DNA of 64,000 nt from Echinococcus granulosus (GCF_000524195.1 NW_020170394.1:833845-897844); one strand, 5' to 3'; positions 25,162 to 39,299 are shown, counted from the first letter of the stretch. Numbers and translations: made by a program. The notes: generated by a model from the sequence alone, not told the origin.

Positions 25162-27818
25162 CTACCCTCTATCTAAGCTGGGAGCGTGTGTGAATTGACA
25201 ACCGCAGTTACGTACGACCTTACGAGCCAACTCAGCAAGTTCCCTTCGGCGAGTAAGAAGTGCAGGTTGCCCAGCTGCAAGATAGGCAGCAGCTTCATTG
25301 CAGGCGGTTTCATAAGGTGTAAGGAGAGGAGAGGATCTGGCCGCCGTCGCCAGTTGAGAAGCTACAGGATAAGGAGGGCTAATTACGTTTGCTGATGGAC
25401 CAGAACTGGTAGATTGAAGCGGAGTCCGTCCATAGAGCGCCGCACTTTCACGCACCGAATCAACACGAGTGGTGTCATTGACGAGCAAGCTGGCAACTGC
25501 ATGTGGATCGGTGGTATCAATAGCCGATTCGGACCGCAATGCCGCCAGCTCTGTTGCCCGGTCCCATGAAGCACGCTCAATATTTGTGCAATCAGATTTG
25601 GGTTTCACCTCAAGGGTGGTGGGAAGATCTGTCAGGGCGTTTATCGCAGCTAGTCGAAGCGCTTCCATCTCCGAAGCCGAGAGCTTGTAGGTGAGATCGC
25701 GCTTAACCACTGTCATATTAGGTATGTAGTGCTGAAGAGTGCCAACACCGAGGGACTGTTTACCCTTGAGGTTCTGTCCGACGAGGGTGTTAGCATCACC
25801 AGAGGCACCCTTGGTCGTGTAGGCGAGAACAACTCCTCCTTCTGGAGAGATGGGCACCACATTTCCAGCAGAAACTGCGGCTCCAGCGTGGGACATCACA
25901 ACATTTGTGCTTACTGGAACATGGTTTGGCTGAATAGCATTCAAGCCTCGTGACTCAAGCATAGCCAGCTGGCTACTAGCAACTTGCCCACTGACAACGG
26001 TGCTCTCCGGTTGCGGCGGGTGCAGCAATTGAGCTTGCTGCTGGGTTTGATGTAGCTGGTAAGTTGCCTGTGCCGCCTTAATTTCTTGTGAACAAGCTTC
26101 CGCTACACCCAGAGCCAATTGATATAGCTCCCTTTTGTGGAACAGCAAACCCGGCTTGAAGCGGCACAGCTGTGAGGCAACCTCGTTGATAACCATTTCA
26201 TTAACAGTTAGCGGACGAGCCTGTGGACCACAACGGTAAATCTTGGCGTGCCCTCGAAGAGTTTCATAGCGCTCAAGTGTTTCACCCTGACTTGCTCCAA
26301 CGGCGTACGTCTTCGCAAGCTCAACCATCTCTTGATAAGCTGCATATGAGCCTAATTTTCGCTGATATGGCTCAGAAGCAGCATTCGGGAATGAGAGCTC
26401 CGGTCGATTCGAGAGCCTTTCGTGAACGATAGCCTCGGAGTGACGCCGTATCGTAGTATAGAGGTCATGAGAAAGACCAACAGGACACCAGTTAGCCGCG
26501 GTTAAACCGGCCTCACTTTCATCACCACTTCCGTCATCCTGTGTTACAACAAGCACTGTCTGCACTGGTTCACCATTTTCGGATGGACCCAGAAAAACAT
26601 AATCCAAAGATTGTCCATTGAGCTCAATAATTACGTGTTCGCCTATATTGCCCTGTTTCTGATCCATTATATTACCCTTATCGTCTTCTAGGACAACTGT
26701 CTGCACACTTTTTCCATCAACAGTTGCTGTTGCCTCCGTGAGCGTGTACTGCTGACCAGCAGGAATGTCACTCTCCGCTTGTTTACTCTTTTGAAAAATT
26801 ACAAAAGTAATTATTAGTGAACCACTTATTTTATCGGAGCCAAATAATAAAAGGCATACCTCGCTTGCTAGCCACTGCACCTGTGAATTTTCACTAGACT
26901 CCGGGGCGTTCACGAGCTGAGAAACAGTCTGCTCCTCAGCACTCTCAACCGAAAGTAGCAATGTAGACTAAATTTCGAAAAATAAGACATTAACCAAGAG
27001 AAAATATGTCACGGAACGTCAACCTTACTTACCGTCAATGGTTCTCCAGTTTCAGTCGGACCCCGAATCTCATAAGCAAAAGCTTGCCCATGAAGTTGCA
27101 TTACCACTTGAGCGCCCGTTTGACCATGCTTTTGGTCTATGACATTTCCAGCGGAATCCAGGAGAGACACCATTTGTATAGGTTGGTTATCTAACAGAGC
27201 TGATTGCTCTGTAATTGTAAACTGCTCAGCATTCTCCGCACCAGCAGAAGTGGTAGCTGGGCCAGCAGATGCAACCTCGACGTCTTCCTTAGTCGGCGCA
27301 ATGTCTGGTACGACGGAATCCTCCTTCGATATGGCTTCGGTGGCTTCTTCATCGGTTTTCTTGTCAGTAGATGTTTCTGTTTCAAACGGTGGCGCAACAA
27401 CGTCTTCAGATGATTTTACGTTATCTTCAGATGGAGGTGGAGCCGGCTCAGATTTACCACCTTCACCTGAACCAGCCGCCTCCTGAAAACCGAATTTAAA
27501 AAAGCAAAAATAAAGGGGACATTAACTTTTAAATGAGGTAATAATTTGAACAACACACAGTAAGCTAACATCTAAATCTACCTGCAGTCCAAACTGATCT
27601 TGTTCAACAGGGACTAAGGTGAGGACTTGTTTCCCGTCTTCGTCAATGACATTCTGAAGCGTAGCCTCACCATTCATGATTCTCTTGGCGTCTTCGGGAG
27701 AAACCAGTGCATACCCTGACGATTCGTCATTCTCGTCCATGAACAGCAGTTTCACGAGCTCATTTCCATTTTCGTCTGTGACAATTTCAAAGCCTTGTGA
27801 CGCAAGATCATCCGCCAT
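25162..27818 (-). CDS. Unrecognised 806-aa protein with internally duplicated domains
   Basis: Four exons in phase: 27818-27582, 27482-27033, 26967-26860 and 26787-25162 (stop TAG). The N-terminus is acidic (MADDLASQGFEIVTDENG). Two related units of about 65 residues follow. Residues 166-229 contain QFTITEQSALLD, NVIDQKHGQTG and PTETGEP; residues 278-345 contain QYTLTEATATVD, NIMDQKQGNIG and PSENGEP. The first half of the last exon encodes a dense, apparently folded region (residues about 366-500). A 45-residue motif occurs there and again at the very C-terminus: residues 457-499 (NEVASQL, KPGLLFHKREL, LALGVAEAC) and 753-797 (NEAAAYL, QPALLTRRREL, LARKVVRNC). No signal peptide or membrane segment is seen. 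The acidic, Gln/Thr/Ser-rich composition suggests a nuclear, perhaps transcriptional, protein, but I recognise no named family. It ends 51 bp before LRWD1 on the same strand, so the two are probably co-transcribed. Confidence 0.85.
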
Positions 27819-27849
27819 CAAGACTCAACGAAACTGAATTTGAATTTCC

Positions 27850-28490
27850 GAAGTAATGGAGAAAAAACCACACTCTACGGTCAATTCAGAAAGATAAAAC
27901 CTCGGGTGGATGTGTGGTTGATTAAAACAAACTCTATCACAAAAGACCTAACTATCCAAAGCAGAAAACCATTATAACTAAAAAAAGACCCTATATCGGA
28001 AAATGCAAAATTCGTCCGTTCGATGCTGTATTTTCAGGCAGATAAAAGCGTCCCCCTACGTAATAAAGTGGGAAAATATAGCAAACCCAGGTTAAATAAA
28101 GAGATGCGTTTAAACAAAATCCAAAAATAACTGACATGGTTATAAAACTCATGTGATTCAAAAGTTTTGGAACAGCTGATGTGAGCATTCGGAAAATTAG
28201 TTCAACAGCAGCTTCTACTAATATTTGTAAAGTGAGCTTTTTGATACTTACCGACGTTCCCCATTAACCCGAATTGCTTTCCAACTCTACTCATGAAGTA
28301 TCTGGCCACATTTTCTAAGCTATGCCTAGGCTGCATCGAAAACCGTCCATATAGGCAATGGCCCCTTGAAAGGATAAGCGACGTAATTAGCAGCTTTGGA
28401 AGTTGCTAATTAGTTGTTACATGTTGCTGTAATACCTTGACTGTTTAACTCTCGTCTGTGGAAATGTGCCACTTTGTATCTCCGCCATTG
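27850..28490. other. No gene recognised (5' flank of the 806-aa gene)
   Basis: This is upstream of the minus-strand ATG at 27818 and probably includes the 5' UTR and promoter of the putative two-gene unit. A possible acceptor (CAAATTCAG) lies about 17 nt before the ATG. No core promoter element is clear. Confidence 0.4.
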
Positions 28491-28494
28491 TAGC

Positions 28495-28635
28495 TTAAAC
28501 GGGCGGGCCGTCTTCTAGCCCACGCTAGTATCTCCAGGTCCCTACTGCATGTTGAATGTGCACATATGTGGACATATTCTGCGCAAGTATTATATTTTCT
28601 CTCATCCTCAGGGAAATCTCGACCGCTACATTGCA
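28495..28635 (-). repeat. Dispersed repeat A, copy 6
   Basis: Read on the minus strand from about 28635: TGTAGCGGTCGAGATTTCCC, TGAGGATGAGAGAAAATATA, GCGCAGAATATGTCCACAT, then AGAAGACGGCCCGCCCG and AGCTACAATGGCGGAG. It is head to head with the copy starting at 28903, the same arrangement as copies 1 and 2. Confidence 0.7.
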
Positions 28636-28902
28636 TTCACTTTCGCCCTAAGCTTGGCAAATCCATTGAAATATGATTTCCGTCTCTTGTTTAGTGAGTG
28701 TGGCTATAAAAATGCTGGCATTTTCTGTTACATACACCATCCCTCAAAATATTTCGAACGAGAGTTCTACCCGTTTGCACTTCAATAGCCAGGTATCTCT
28801 CACAAAGATAAAACACCTAGGACTGCATTTTCGCTTAGATTATTGCCCACATAAATCCCATTAAACTTTGTGTGGAATAATGCGATTGATGTGCTATTGT
28901 AG

Positions 28903-29045
28903 AGTTCCAAGACTTCCTTGAAGACGAAAGAAGACATAATACTTGGACAGAGTATGTTCGACATAGAGAAGGTACAATGGCCAAGTCAAAAGTGGCTCTT
29001 CACTAAAGTCAAGAGTTAAATAACCAGTGTATTACACTATTGTGG
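28903..29045 (+). repeat. Dispersed repeat A, copy 7 (internally deleted)
   Basis: Starts TAGAGTTCCAAGACTTCC, then TTGAAGACGAAAGAAGACAT, GGACAGAGTATGTTCG, and continues directly to AGAAGGTACAATGGCCAAG and TCAAAAGTGGCTCTTCAC. The GGCATGGCCCGAAGACC middle block is missing. The tail AGAGTTAAATAACC followed by GTATTACAC matches the tail of the copy at 17680. Confidence 0.7.
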
Positions 29046-29049
29046 CAAC

Positions 29050-32000
29050 GTTTTAGACATGTTATTCCAGCTACCCGTGCGTTGAAGTAATGCTTATTTT
29101 AATTACTTTAAAACAAAATTATGCGCCTGTTTTCCGGGTCAACAACTGCTATTTAAGTAGAGAAATAACAGAAAACTTGTGTAATCTAAGGATCTATATT
29201 TTGCATTTAGGGGATAAAGAACTCATCTGCAACCATAGTCAAACTCCCCCCAAATTTCCATCCTAATAAGAGGTTTTCAACTTTCCGTATTTACGGAAGC
29301 ATATCAGGCTCTTTACCCCTGTGCACCGTTATCACTGTTCTAATACGTACGTTGATTCACTCCAATGAAGTGCAGCACTTTATATTCTTCTCTTAATTTA
29401 AGGAGTTTGTTATTCTGGTCTTAATTCTTTTCCTCAACAATCTCCCAAGGTGTACAAAAAGCTTTGTAAAGATCTTCGTGTATGTTGTGGGAGACTGGGT
29501 GTTCAACCCGCACGCAGGTTTCATCTGTGATTTGGCCTAAGCTCAGCGTAATCTCATCAAGCGTAAAATAAGCCCTTTTCTTCATGGGCAGTATGAAGAT
29601 GGGGAGGACTTTTCAAATGTGGTTAACTTGTTCCACATATATTGGATTGTGGCGTTACCATCAATTCCACGTAACTTGTGTTGGATAGGACAACTTCACA
29701 TTGTTTCCGCTTGCCTCTCCACACGCAAAATAATAAATGTGACGGAAGTGTTAATAGTCTCGAATTTGTGGCGGGCTAAAACTGTGCAGTTGTAATTAAG
29801 AATGTTGACGCAGCCACTAAGGCATTTATGGTTCAACCAATTCCACATGGGTTAGGATTTCACACCAAGTGGCCCATGAACTTCAGAAACGCATCAGGCG
29901 TGAACCCATTGAGCACAGCGTTTGATGCATCGTGTCCACACATACGCTTACGCGCTTAATACTTGAATTTATCCTCCATTTCTGCACTATTAATTGTGCA
30001 AATTGTGCCGTATTTGGCTGATACTGAAACGACGTTTGCGTTGGTATAATAAGTGAAGTGTTGGGAGTGACTAATTCCAACCAACATGGGCCGAATTAAG
30101 GAACCCAATATCTAATCTTCAAAAAGCTATGTAACTGAAGTTGAATTCTTTAATTTACTGCTTTACAGTAGCTCTTTTCGATAATAGATTCCATATGCGC
30201 TCCTCAATACTACATTACAGGCTACTCCTGCTGCATCAAAATGGCCGAGAGTTGACCTTATGGTCAAAACCTTTTTGTTGTGGTCAAAGTTGATCCAAAG
30301 ATTTCTGATTATCGTCGCAGAAACTACTTAAATAAACGCTTTTTTCATGTGCATTATTTATCATGCATTATCAATCTCCAGAACAATTAGCTAAAGCACC
30401 ACATTTGGCATTTATTCGATAACTTAGATAAAAGGAATGTGTCGACTTTAAGTGTGCGATCCTGAAATTTACACCATAGTATCCCAATGAGATAATCAGA
30501 TCTCAGAATGGTTTTCGTTAACATGGTCTTTACTAAAACAACCACTTTTAAAGGAAGAGTGGGATGTAAAAGGTTAAAAAGTATCTCCTCATTTCTCACG
30601 TTAAAGAATATTTGATCAAATACGTCCTAGTAAGCTAGTAATGACACTTGAACTGGCAGTCCGTGGAAAATGAGACGTTGTGAATAAGTTTACTGCAACA
30701 CTACTCACTCGTTCTGGCTCATTTAAGTGATTTTTTCGAAGAAGAAGTTTGTGTGAGGCTCTCCCTTCGTCTATCAATGCGTAAATGAGGACACTCACTT
30801 AAGTGACTTCGAGCCTATCACCTGCTTGTTTTATAATATGGTAAAGTTATTAGCTGACAGTAAATGCAAATCGCCATGAAATCCTAATGAAGCGGTTACA
30901 TAAGGAAGAAAGTGGCTCCAACACCGTATTAAACGAAATTCACGTCAAGTTCAAATCGCGACATCTAAGTGAACGAAGATGGTTAACGCGGTTACTAAGT
31001 TTTAAAATACAAAAAAAATGTCAGCTGTAAATACAATCAAGGAAGGCTACACGGGTCATATTTTCACGCTTTTATGGATGGATGTTGGGGAAGTGAAACA
31101 TTTCAAACATTTGAAGCCGTAGCCTCGATCACCATCGCAGGACCGTTATGCACGTGGCCCTCCCGAAAAAAAATTCCCCGTTAATGTGTGAAATAGAGCT
31201 TATGAAAGTAATATGTGTTGGTGAGACAATCACCATACTCACACCTGGGCCTGATTAATAAAACAGTGAAGTCCTGATTAATTCGTAGAAAATCTGCTGC
31301 TTTATACTATCCAGGAGAGACATGCAAAACGTCGGATTAGTAAACATTCAGATGAAATGAAATAATGGTTAACAACGCCTAGGGAAAACAGAACCGTAGT
31401 CGATTCGTGCATCCGCGCGAAAAGAATACACTTGCTAATATAAAAAAGAGAGTTTAAAACCGAAGCAACTGCGGCTACGGCCTGTGTGTGATGGCCTTTT
31501 TTGTGTTACCCCTGCAGACAAAGGCAAGCTGTGTGCTAGCTTTTTCCCACAAGGATAACATTCACGTGCTAGGTTGCCGCTCCTCTTCGATCGTTGGCTA
31601 GCCAGGAAAAAAAGGTGAGGAAATGGCTCGTAGCGCATGAGGTACTAATATTTCAACAGCGCCAAGTATAGTTTCCGTGCATGGGCCTTAAGTTTCACAT
31701 GAACGTAAAAATACGACAGCAGTGCTCCAATACAAGTACGTGCGTCAAATCTTGGTTGACAGTCAGTGAGCCTAGGCTTTGTATTGCGGCTTCTGTGGAA
31801 ATTTATTGAATGTCTTATCTCATGCGCCTTAATTTCATTGCATGGAAATAGCCGAAAAGCCACACCCATGCAGTGCTAACGCTCCCTGCTTGCCGGCGTA
31901 ATTTGAATTAAGGGCTTGAAAAGATAACAAAGGCGTGTTTCTTACCATAAGTTAGATTTTGAAGAATGTTCTGTGAAAAAACCCCTTGTGACCTAAAGCA

Positions 32001-35000
32001 CATTAAAAGCGACAACAAAATTCCACTTGTCTTTTTTGAACAGATGGTTAAAAGGATCCAAAATATTTGCCTTGAAGAAAACATTCACTAGCTCAGTGAC
32101 TAGTATTTTTCCTGCCAAAAAATCTGCTTAATTTATTGACTATTTTCAAGTGTAAAAATGGGCGGATATTTCCCTGTTCGAAGGCTAACGGTTAACGTAA
32201 AACTAGGAGAATGAAATGAAAAGCACAAGAGAGCATAGTGTTATGTTTCTTAAGCGTTCCTCGACTTATCCCAAACAATTTTAATCGTTAGTATATTGCA
32301 AGGGAAGGCCATTATTAGCTTTTGGTCGTCGTAACCTTCACAGTCGACTCACTCTAACCTGGGTGATAATACTGACTGAGGCTAGGTATTTTGAAGTAAG
32401 TTGTGAAAAGTTTGGTTTTTAGCCTAGGGTGAAATTTAATTATGGGCTTTTCGATATGTTTTGATTAGCGAAGTACGTATAGCATTTCTATGTTGCAAAG
32501 CCTTGGTAGTGTTGTTTTTTTTGATTGTCAAATGCCTTCATGTATTTGCTTTTCAGAGTGAACTACACCTCACATCATCCCGCTTTCCATATTACGGGTT
32601 GTTGCGCTGGCAACCAAATTCGCTTACTTAAATCAACCCTCTTTGGTTGAATGACATGACCGAGTGGATGGAAGCCTATCTATCATATGTTTCAAAACGT
32701 CGCACGGAAGCGCAATAACATAGCACTACGTCTTTGCGGCCTTACCCGATTAAATGTTTTCGTTTTGAGCAAAAGCTGGGGCATGTCCCCGAGTGAGTGT
32801 TCGGTAATTTTGTAATCTCTCGACCAAGAAGGATGCTCTGGGGTTGTAGGTGATACAAATTGAAGCGCGAATTCGGCATGCTAAGTTTTAAACGTTCGTG
32901 CAACTGGATGCCACGCTGCACAGTGTCACTGCATGTTCCCTGCATGAATGGCATCACTGCGCCTTGGCCTCATCATCTCAAATTAGACCTGTGTTTAAAC
33001 ATTTGGTCAACACCGTTTCCATTCCCCTTCTATGCTTCAACTTCTTCAAATTATTTACCCACTCTTATCCAAATTATCTCTGCTTTTGTTTAAAACCAAA
33101 AAATTTTTCTTCTTAAAAAAAGGCTAGCCGTATTTTACGAACTCAATAAGAGCAACTAAGTCCACCTGACAATTTGCTCAGCTTGAAAATCTTAAATGTA
33201 GCAGACTACTCCTTCAATAATTGCAGAACTGTATTAGAGTTATGTAGGGGACATTTTAAATGCCAGTTTAGGAAGCTGACGCAACCGAGTGTTTGGGTGG
33301 GTTGCCTTGGCTTTACGCCCAGATTCTGTGTAGGCAGCAGTTGCCCAGCAACCGCGACTGAACACTAGGTAGTCAATGGAGCTACTGCTAGCCCAAAGCA
33401 TCCATTCAGGAGTTTATAAGTAGGGTTTGATAGTTGAAATTGTAGGGACCTGTCTGTCTTCACGAATTGGTTTTTTCTCACTTTGCGAGAAAGGGATGAT
33501 TGGTGGTTTCTCAATTTTGCCACGGGGTTATCAAAAGAAGTTTGGGGAACCTCATGAAATGTTAATAAAGTTTAAAAACCCAATTATTTTTGGCAGCGCC
33601 AAAGACCTGTGTTTGGACATGCACATCTTTAACAATCAACTAAGGATAATATGGCATTGATCTGACATAAAGTACACACATATTGTGCACGGTTATTTTT
33701 CATGACTCTTCCTTATCTTGCCTTCTAAGTTCGGAGGTTTGCTGAGGCTTTTGTAGAAGGCATACACGGTAAAATTTTAAGAAAACCGCTTTAAAATTCA
33801 TCACAAAACCCAATTTAATAGCAGAGGTTAGTTACCAACCCATACGTCGAAACTTCAAACCAAGTATCAATTACTTATACACATTCAAAATATTCGAAAA
33901 AAGTCCGAAGTTGAATCTAAATTTCCTAGAAGGTTTGTATAAGTGTTTCATTTGGATCCTATTCGAGGCCTGAATTCTGCGAGCTATTAGATAATCATCT
34001 ACCTTACGTTTATGATCACCTTTGATATTCTGAACATTGTGAAAGTAATGAACTATCGTATAACCTAAAATGTCTTGTAGTGGGATCAATGAATCACTGA
34101 ATTCAAGGAGTGACTTGAGGCGTGAAATTTTTATTAATATTGATAACTGGCATAAATTGTCTCGATTCGTCAGGAGATATTAATGGATAGCTCGAGTTGC
34201 TTCAAATTCAAGCCCAGTCCCCTTTGGGCGTGTGGATTTGCACGTGTGTGAGAACTCGAAGATGTTGTTGTTTTTGTTGCTGTAGTGGTGGTAGGACAAG
34301 AGAGTGGGCAGTTAGATAGGTTGAGAGGGCGGGTAGATAGGCGCGCGTGTGGTTAATGATGATGGGGTAAAGAGGGTTGGGAGATTGGAGTCGCTTTGAT
34401 ATCCCGTCTGATGGGATAACGTAGTGCTAACTTACTCTCCTCCTCAGCATGTCCTTGCCAGGCCTCGTATCAACCGCCTAATCGGATTTTGGACAGGGGT
34501 GAACTGCTGCCATAGCCACACACACACACACGCATATAATGGCTTGATTTGTGCAGGCTGATGGTTCGCAGAATGCGGCAAAGCTACGCTTTTAAATGCT
34601 GCAGTATTTCGCCCCAGTTTATTCATTTGACCTTTTTATTATCGTAAATTGAACTTCACTTGCTACACACAAATCGACTATAAGGGAATAGATACCAGAA
34701 AACGGACATGGTAGGCAAATTTGTGTTTTTTTGTAGATTAGCCCACCATTAACGTCGTGTTTCACAAGTTCATATTGTAGATACCTTCGTGCGCTCACCT
34801 ACGATACAAAACTCTGTCAGGAACGGCTTGATAGTTTGTCTCGATAGCTGCGTTACAGACATCACACAGCCTTTTGCATCAATTTCGTAACAATTTCATA
34901 TTTCAAAACAGTAATAATAATGCTGCCTTGAAGTGGACCTGAATGACTTGATGATCCCTGATGGATCGGCTAAAAGTAGGGCAACACACGGGTCAGTAAA

Positions 35001-38000
35001 TGCATGCAAATTCATTCATTAACAACACATAATATTCCAAAATACCGAAACTTTTGCACATTTCGCATAACACGCAGTTGGGTGCAATTTTTAAAGTCTT
35101 GCAATTCGGAATGGAAATGCTTCGGCATCCTACAGCTATTAAGCCCATTACAGGAGGGTGTTAACAATGTTTTAAATTAAGATCTGTTATAATCGGAAAT
35201 ATTATGCACTAGAGTTTAATAAAGTGAAAGTTAGAATAATTCTGGGAAACACTAAAAGGAAGATCCTCTTCCACTTCATTCCCTTTATGACTTGGAACTC
35301 TCATGCAAGTATCAATCAGATTTACAGTTGGCGAAAGGTGGACAAACCATTCCTAATCATTTTCAGAGGAGGGATCAAGAACATACGTTACACTGCATGA
35401 CGAAAGTTTGGCATGAATATAGCTTGCAGTGGAATTGCACCATTGTCATCGTCGACTTGGCCTTGGTGTTGGGAAATTCACAAGTCTATTCTAGGCATTG
35501 TCACTTTTCAAACTCCTACGCAAGTGGGTGCGATTCGCTTTCAGATTATCTCACACAAATTATTCAGTTTCAGCTTTTTTGTAAGTCGGAAAAGCTCGTT
35601 TATTCATAGGAGCTTTCTGTGACCTTAAAAGTGCGTGCTCTAGGAAATACCGAAACAGTGTGTCGGATTTTGCCGTAAGCTTGGATACACGACCTGACAT
35701 GCACTGAACAAGACTCGCAAATGAGCCTGTCTTCGGTGGAAAAAATACTTTGCCATTTCATCAGTAGAACGAAGTGTCTCTTTCAAATAAGCCCCCTCTA
35801 AACGGGGAGCTCGTGCCCAATAAAATCAAAAGCAAGATATGCAAAAAGCTCTCTACTCAGCAGCAGTTACTAAGGTCAATGTTTCTCTAGCTGTGATTTC
35901 TACCTTCCACTCGCCTCATTAAACTTCTTCTCACGTGATTCCACGGACGTAGTAATAGTGTTGAAGCGAATACACCAACGACACGCTGACAGACAATCAA
36001 TGCCAAGACAAAAGACCCGGAAACGATTAACTTTAAAGCGGTTGATGTGAACACGAATAGGCATAGGCGATGCAATAGTGATGCTGATTTGGCCATTCTT
36101 TAGCAGCAGAATAGGATTCCATTGATGTTAAAACTCATTCGAAAGGTGTTGGTCCGCATTCAAGATGAGAGGATGCCGATTAGTTAAAAGGCCGACAAAA
36201 CATTCAGAAAGGGGTCAGTTATCATGAGCAGCCTGCGTGAGCGGAGAAAATTAATAAGTCTATTAGTAGACAGAACAGTAATAGGAACCGCTGAGGTCTA
36301 GGGTTCACGCCCTTTGTACAAGCGATGCCTACATTTGCTGTTTTATTACCAGACATGTGACAGGCTGCCTCTCCCTGATGCCGCTAGAATAGAGGGGTGG
36401 TCAAGCTTTAATACTTTCTCGCTACTCTGTTGGTACGCGAATGATAATGCATGTGTGCTGCATTATGTGGCGCTTCCAAAGCTGCCACATAGCGTCAGCT
36501 AGGCAACTATACTATTTCGATTTTCAGTTGCGCTCTCTGGCACGACTTAACATTTTTGTCTCTTCTACAGCAAGGGGCCCTTTTTATGCTGGAACGTACA
36601 ACCTTCTAAAAATTTAAGCGCTTTGCGGCGATGTGTGAAACACAATGGACTCAAGCACTTCATATGAGTTCTGGTAAATAAGAGTAGTTGCTTGCAAAAT
36701 CAACAAAAAAACCACCCAATTGGGACCGTACTAGTCTGAATGACGAATTATCTTCTGCCTTGATCAATCACGATTGATAACTTCACGTGATTTTTGCAGC
36801 GCTGGTTTGTTTGTGTGGAACGGTTGTACATCATAACGAAATCTATTGTTACAGTGAATGCTTTCATGGACGTCGTTTTGGTAGCTACGTGCATTACCTT
36901 TGGCAGAGCGATCAAGTGGCAATAAGCCAAGGGAATTCTAATGTTATAGCAGAGAGTAACGCTTCTAGTACTGCAATCTCAATTTTCAAGGGGAAGGGAG
37001 GGCGCACTATGGTCAGGGAAATTGGCTTAACAATGCCACCTGTTCAAACAAGGGGGAGTCGCGGAGTGCCTTCTTTTATTGCCCATATAATGACAATGTG
37101 TGTGCGTGCGCGCATGAAATCATAAAGCGCCCCTTTTCTGTTTAATATACGCCCCGCGAATGGAATGAGACGTCGGCTAGTAATAGAATACGCCATTACT
37201 AAAAATAGACCGGAAGATTCTGTACATTTATGCTGTCATAAAGAATGTGCAAATTACTACCTCACAAATGTCGTTCGGTTGTTTGGTGAACTCACCGAGC
37301 TGATTCGACTTCCAACCTTCCATAAATTATCTAGTAGCCTGTACCATCGTGGTAATTTATTGGTTAAATTTAACCTAAATTCCCCACTATGAACGATATT
37401 ACGTTGTTTTGTAAAGCTTCAACGGGGTTATCTAAGCATCTCATGTCAATCATCAATACAGCCAGATGATAACTCAGCACCGATCTGCTAGTGCCCCTAA
37501 AACTTGCGTTGCTGATCACTTACACTCAAAAAAATCCCTGATACACTTTCAGATAAAGTTCCCATTGACATGCTAATGAAAGTTCACTTACAGAATACTG
37601 GCAATGGTAATCCTTGATATTCTTAAATTATTGTTCTGGGTATTACACGGGGGCGGCAATCTATTTTAAATAGAATCGATGGTGAAGAGGGGAAGAAGAC
37701 GTTTTCTTTGAAACAGGCATGGACCATCAAGACTTCTTGCATTTATCTCATTATTGGATTTTGTGAATAGGTCATATATGAGAGTTTATGTGAAGAGCGT
37801 AGCGTCGATGCCCCGACGGGCAGTCGGAGGTAAGCGTTGAACAAACGACAAAGGTCGCGGCAGCCGACGGCAGACAGGAGACAAAAGCCGATCAAGGCCA
37901 TATGGTAGTTGTTAGGATGCACACAGTTCTCCTATCACCGCCTGACGAAATTTGTTAATGTCAAGGGGTTCTTTTGCTTTGTGTGCATGTAAACACCATC

Positions 38001-39290
38001 TGAATATGCTTTACTCTCGCTGGACCAAGTGTATAAAGCAATGTTCTCGACTCGACTAATTATTTCGCAGCAAAACGAGTCCGTTGCGGAAAACTGTGCT
38101 CCATTTACTCACTCTAGTTTGCGTATTGGTAATGTGAGATGTGAAGATTGCTATAGAAGTAGGTTTCAAATTACCCTGCTTATATAGGTTTTCGTCAGAA
38201 ATATTGAGTCAGCGGAAAATTGCGGTGAATTTATAAGGTATGCTTTAATTGGTACTCTCCGCAATTCTTCCTATCAAACCTACGAAATGAATAGAGGCTG
38301 TTTAAGTTTTCTTTTGATGTGGCAAGCAACTCCCAACAAGTTATTATGCGTTTACGAAGGCACTCGCAAAATTTGAGGTTTTAGCACTGCTTCTAATTAG
38401 GTGTACATTAAGAAAGATTTTACTGGTAATGAATGTCTATTCATGAAGGTAACTGATCGACTTTATTCTCAAAAAGGCGAACACAAAGGACAAAAAATTA
38501 CAAATGGAGAGCTGCGTTACAAGTTTTTAATAAGTCACCTTACATTTGACGATTCCTCGATTAATACGTACATATGTCACTTCTGGTAGAGCTAAAAACT
38601 AACAAATATTTATTGTTCGTTCAATGCCAGTATTACATTAACTTTACTTGCCCATGATAGTCGTTGGGAAATATCCTGCATTTTTTATTTAAGTTTCGTT
38701 CAGCTAGTAGAAATGCAGGTATTGTCTTCGACATTCGTCTTCTCTGTCATTCAAAAAATGTTTTATAGCACATTTCTATTCACAAACTGCAACTCCAACC
38801 TGCGCGTTGCTGATCACATTGGCGTTAGTAATTGGAGAGTCAATAGGACCACTTTAGACTTTAAGCAACATGTTTAAGAAGCATGCACGAACGCCACTTC
38901 AAATGGCACCACAAATACTCGACTGGAACGTGGTAAGGTAATGAGGTGGGTGTGCTGTGCAAAATGCTGTTATCAAAAGGGCTGTGACATGAATGCTGAT
39001 AAGTCCTTCCCTCACTTACCGTGATGTGCTTCGTGAAATGGAAAGGAATAAAGAAATTAGTCCGACTTTTTTTCAAAGCATTTCCCATAATTAAAAACTG
39101 TGCTTTTGCAGTTGAATATCTTCATTCAATTATATTCTTTACCTCACGTGGGATAATCTGAATTATCACAACAAGTAAGAAGATCGCAAAAAAGTGGAAA
39201 AATTTCATCGTATCTAGAAAAGGAAAAGTAAGTTGAGTCATCGCCATATCCATCCAAGGTGAATGACTGCGTCTCCAGAATCAAGTACTA
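29050..39290. other. Long stretch without a recognised gene
   Basis: AT-rich sequence of about 10 kb with only short, unsupported open frames on both strands. A short CA run lies near 34511-34525, with a GT/GGT-rich purine-skewed patch before it (34230-34400). I saw no tRNA-like cloverleaf, no reverse-transcriptase or transposase motif, and no exon with paired splice sites. It lies between the 806-aa gene and the region downstream of MEF2. Confidence 0.5.
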
Positions 39291-39299
39291 AGTTGCAAG

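Noticed and set aside
25110..25164. A cis intron fusing the 806-aa gene to LRWD1
   Set aside because: GATAGAGG|GTAGGT to TAACAG|TGC would make a 42-nt intron. The joined frame reads into TAA within three codons and does not match the LRWD1 frame. Separate cistrons fit better.
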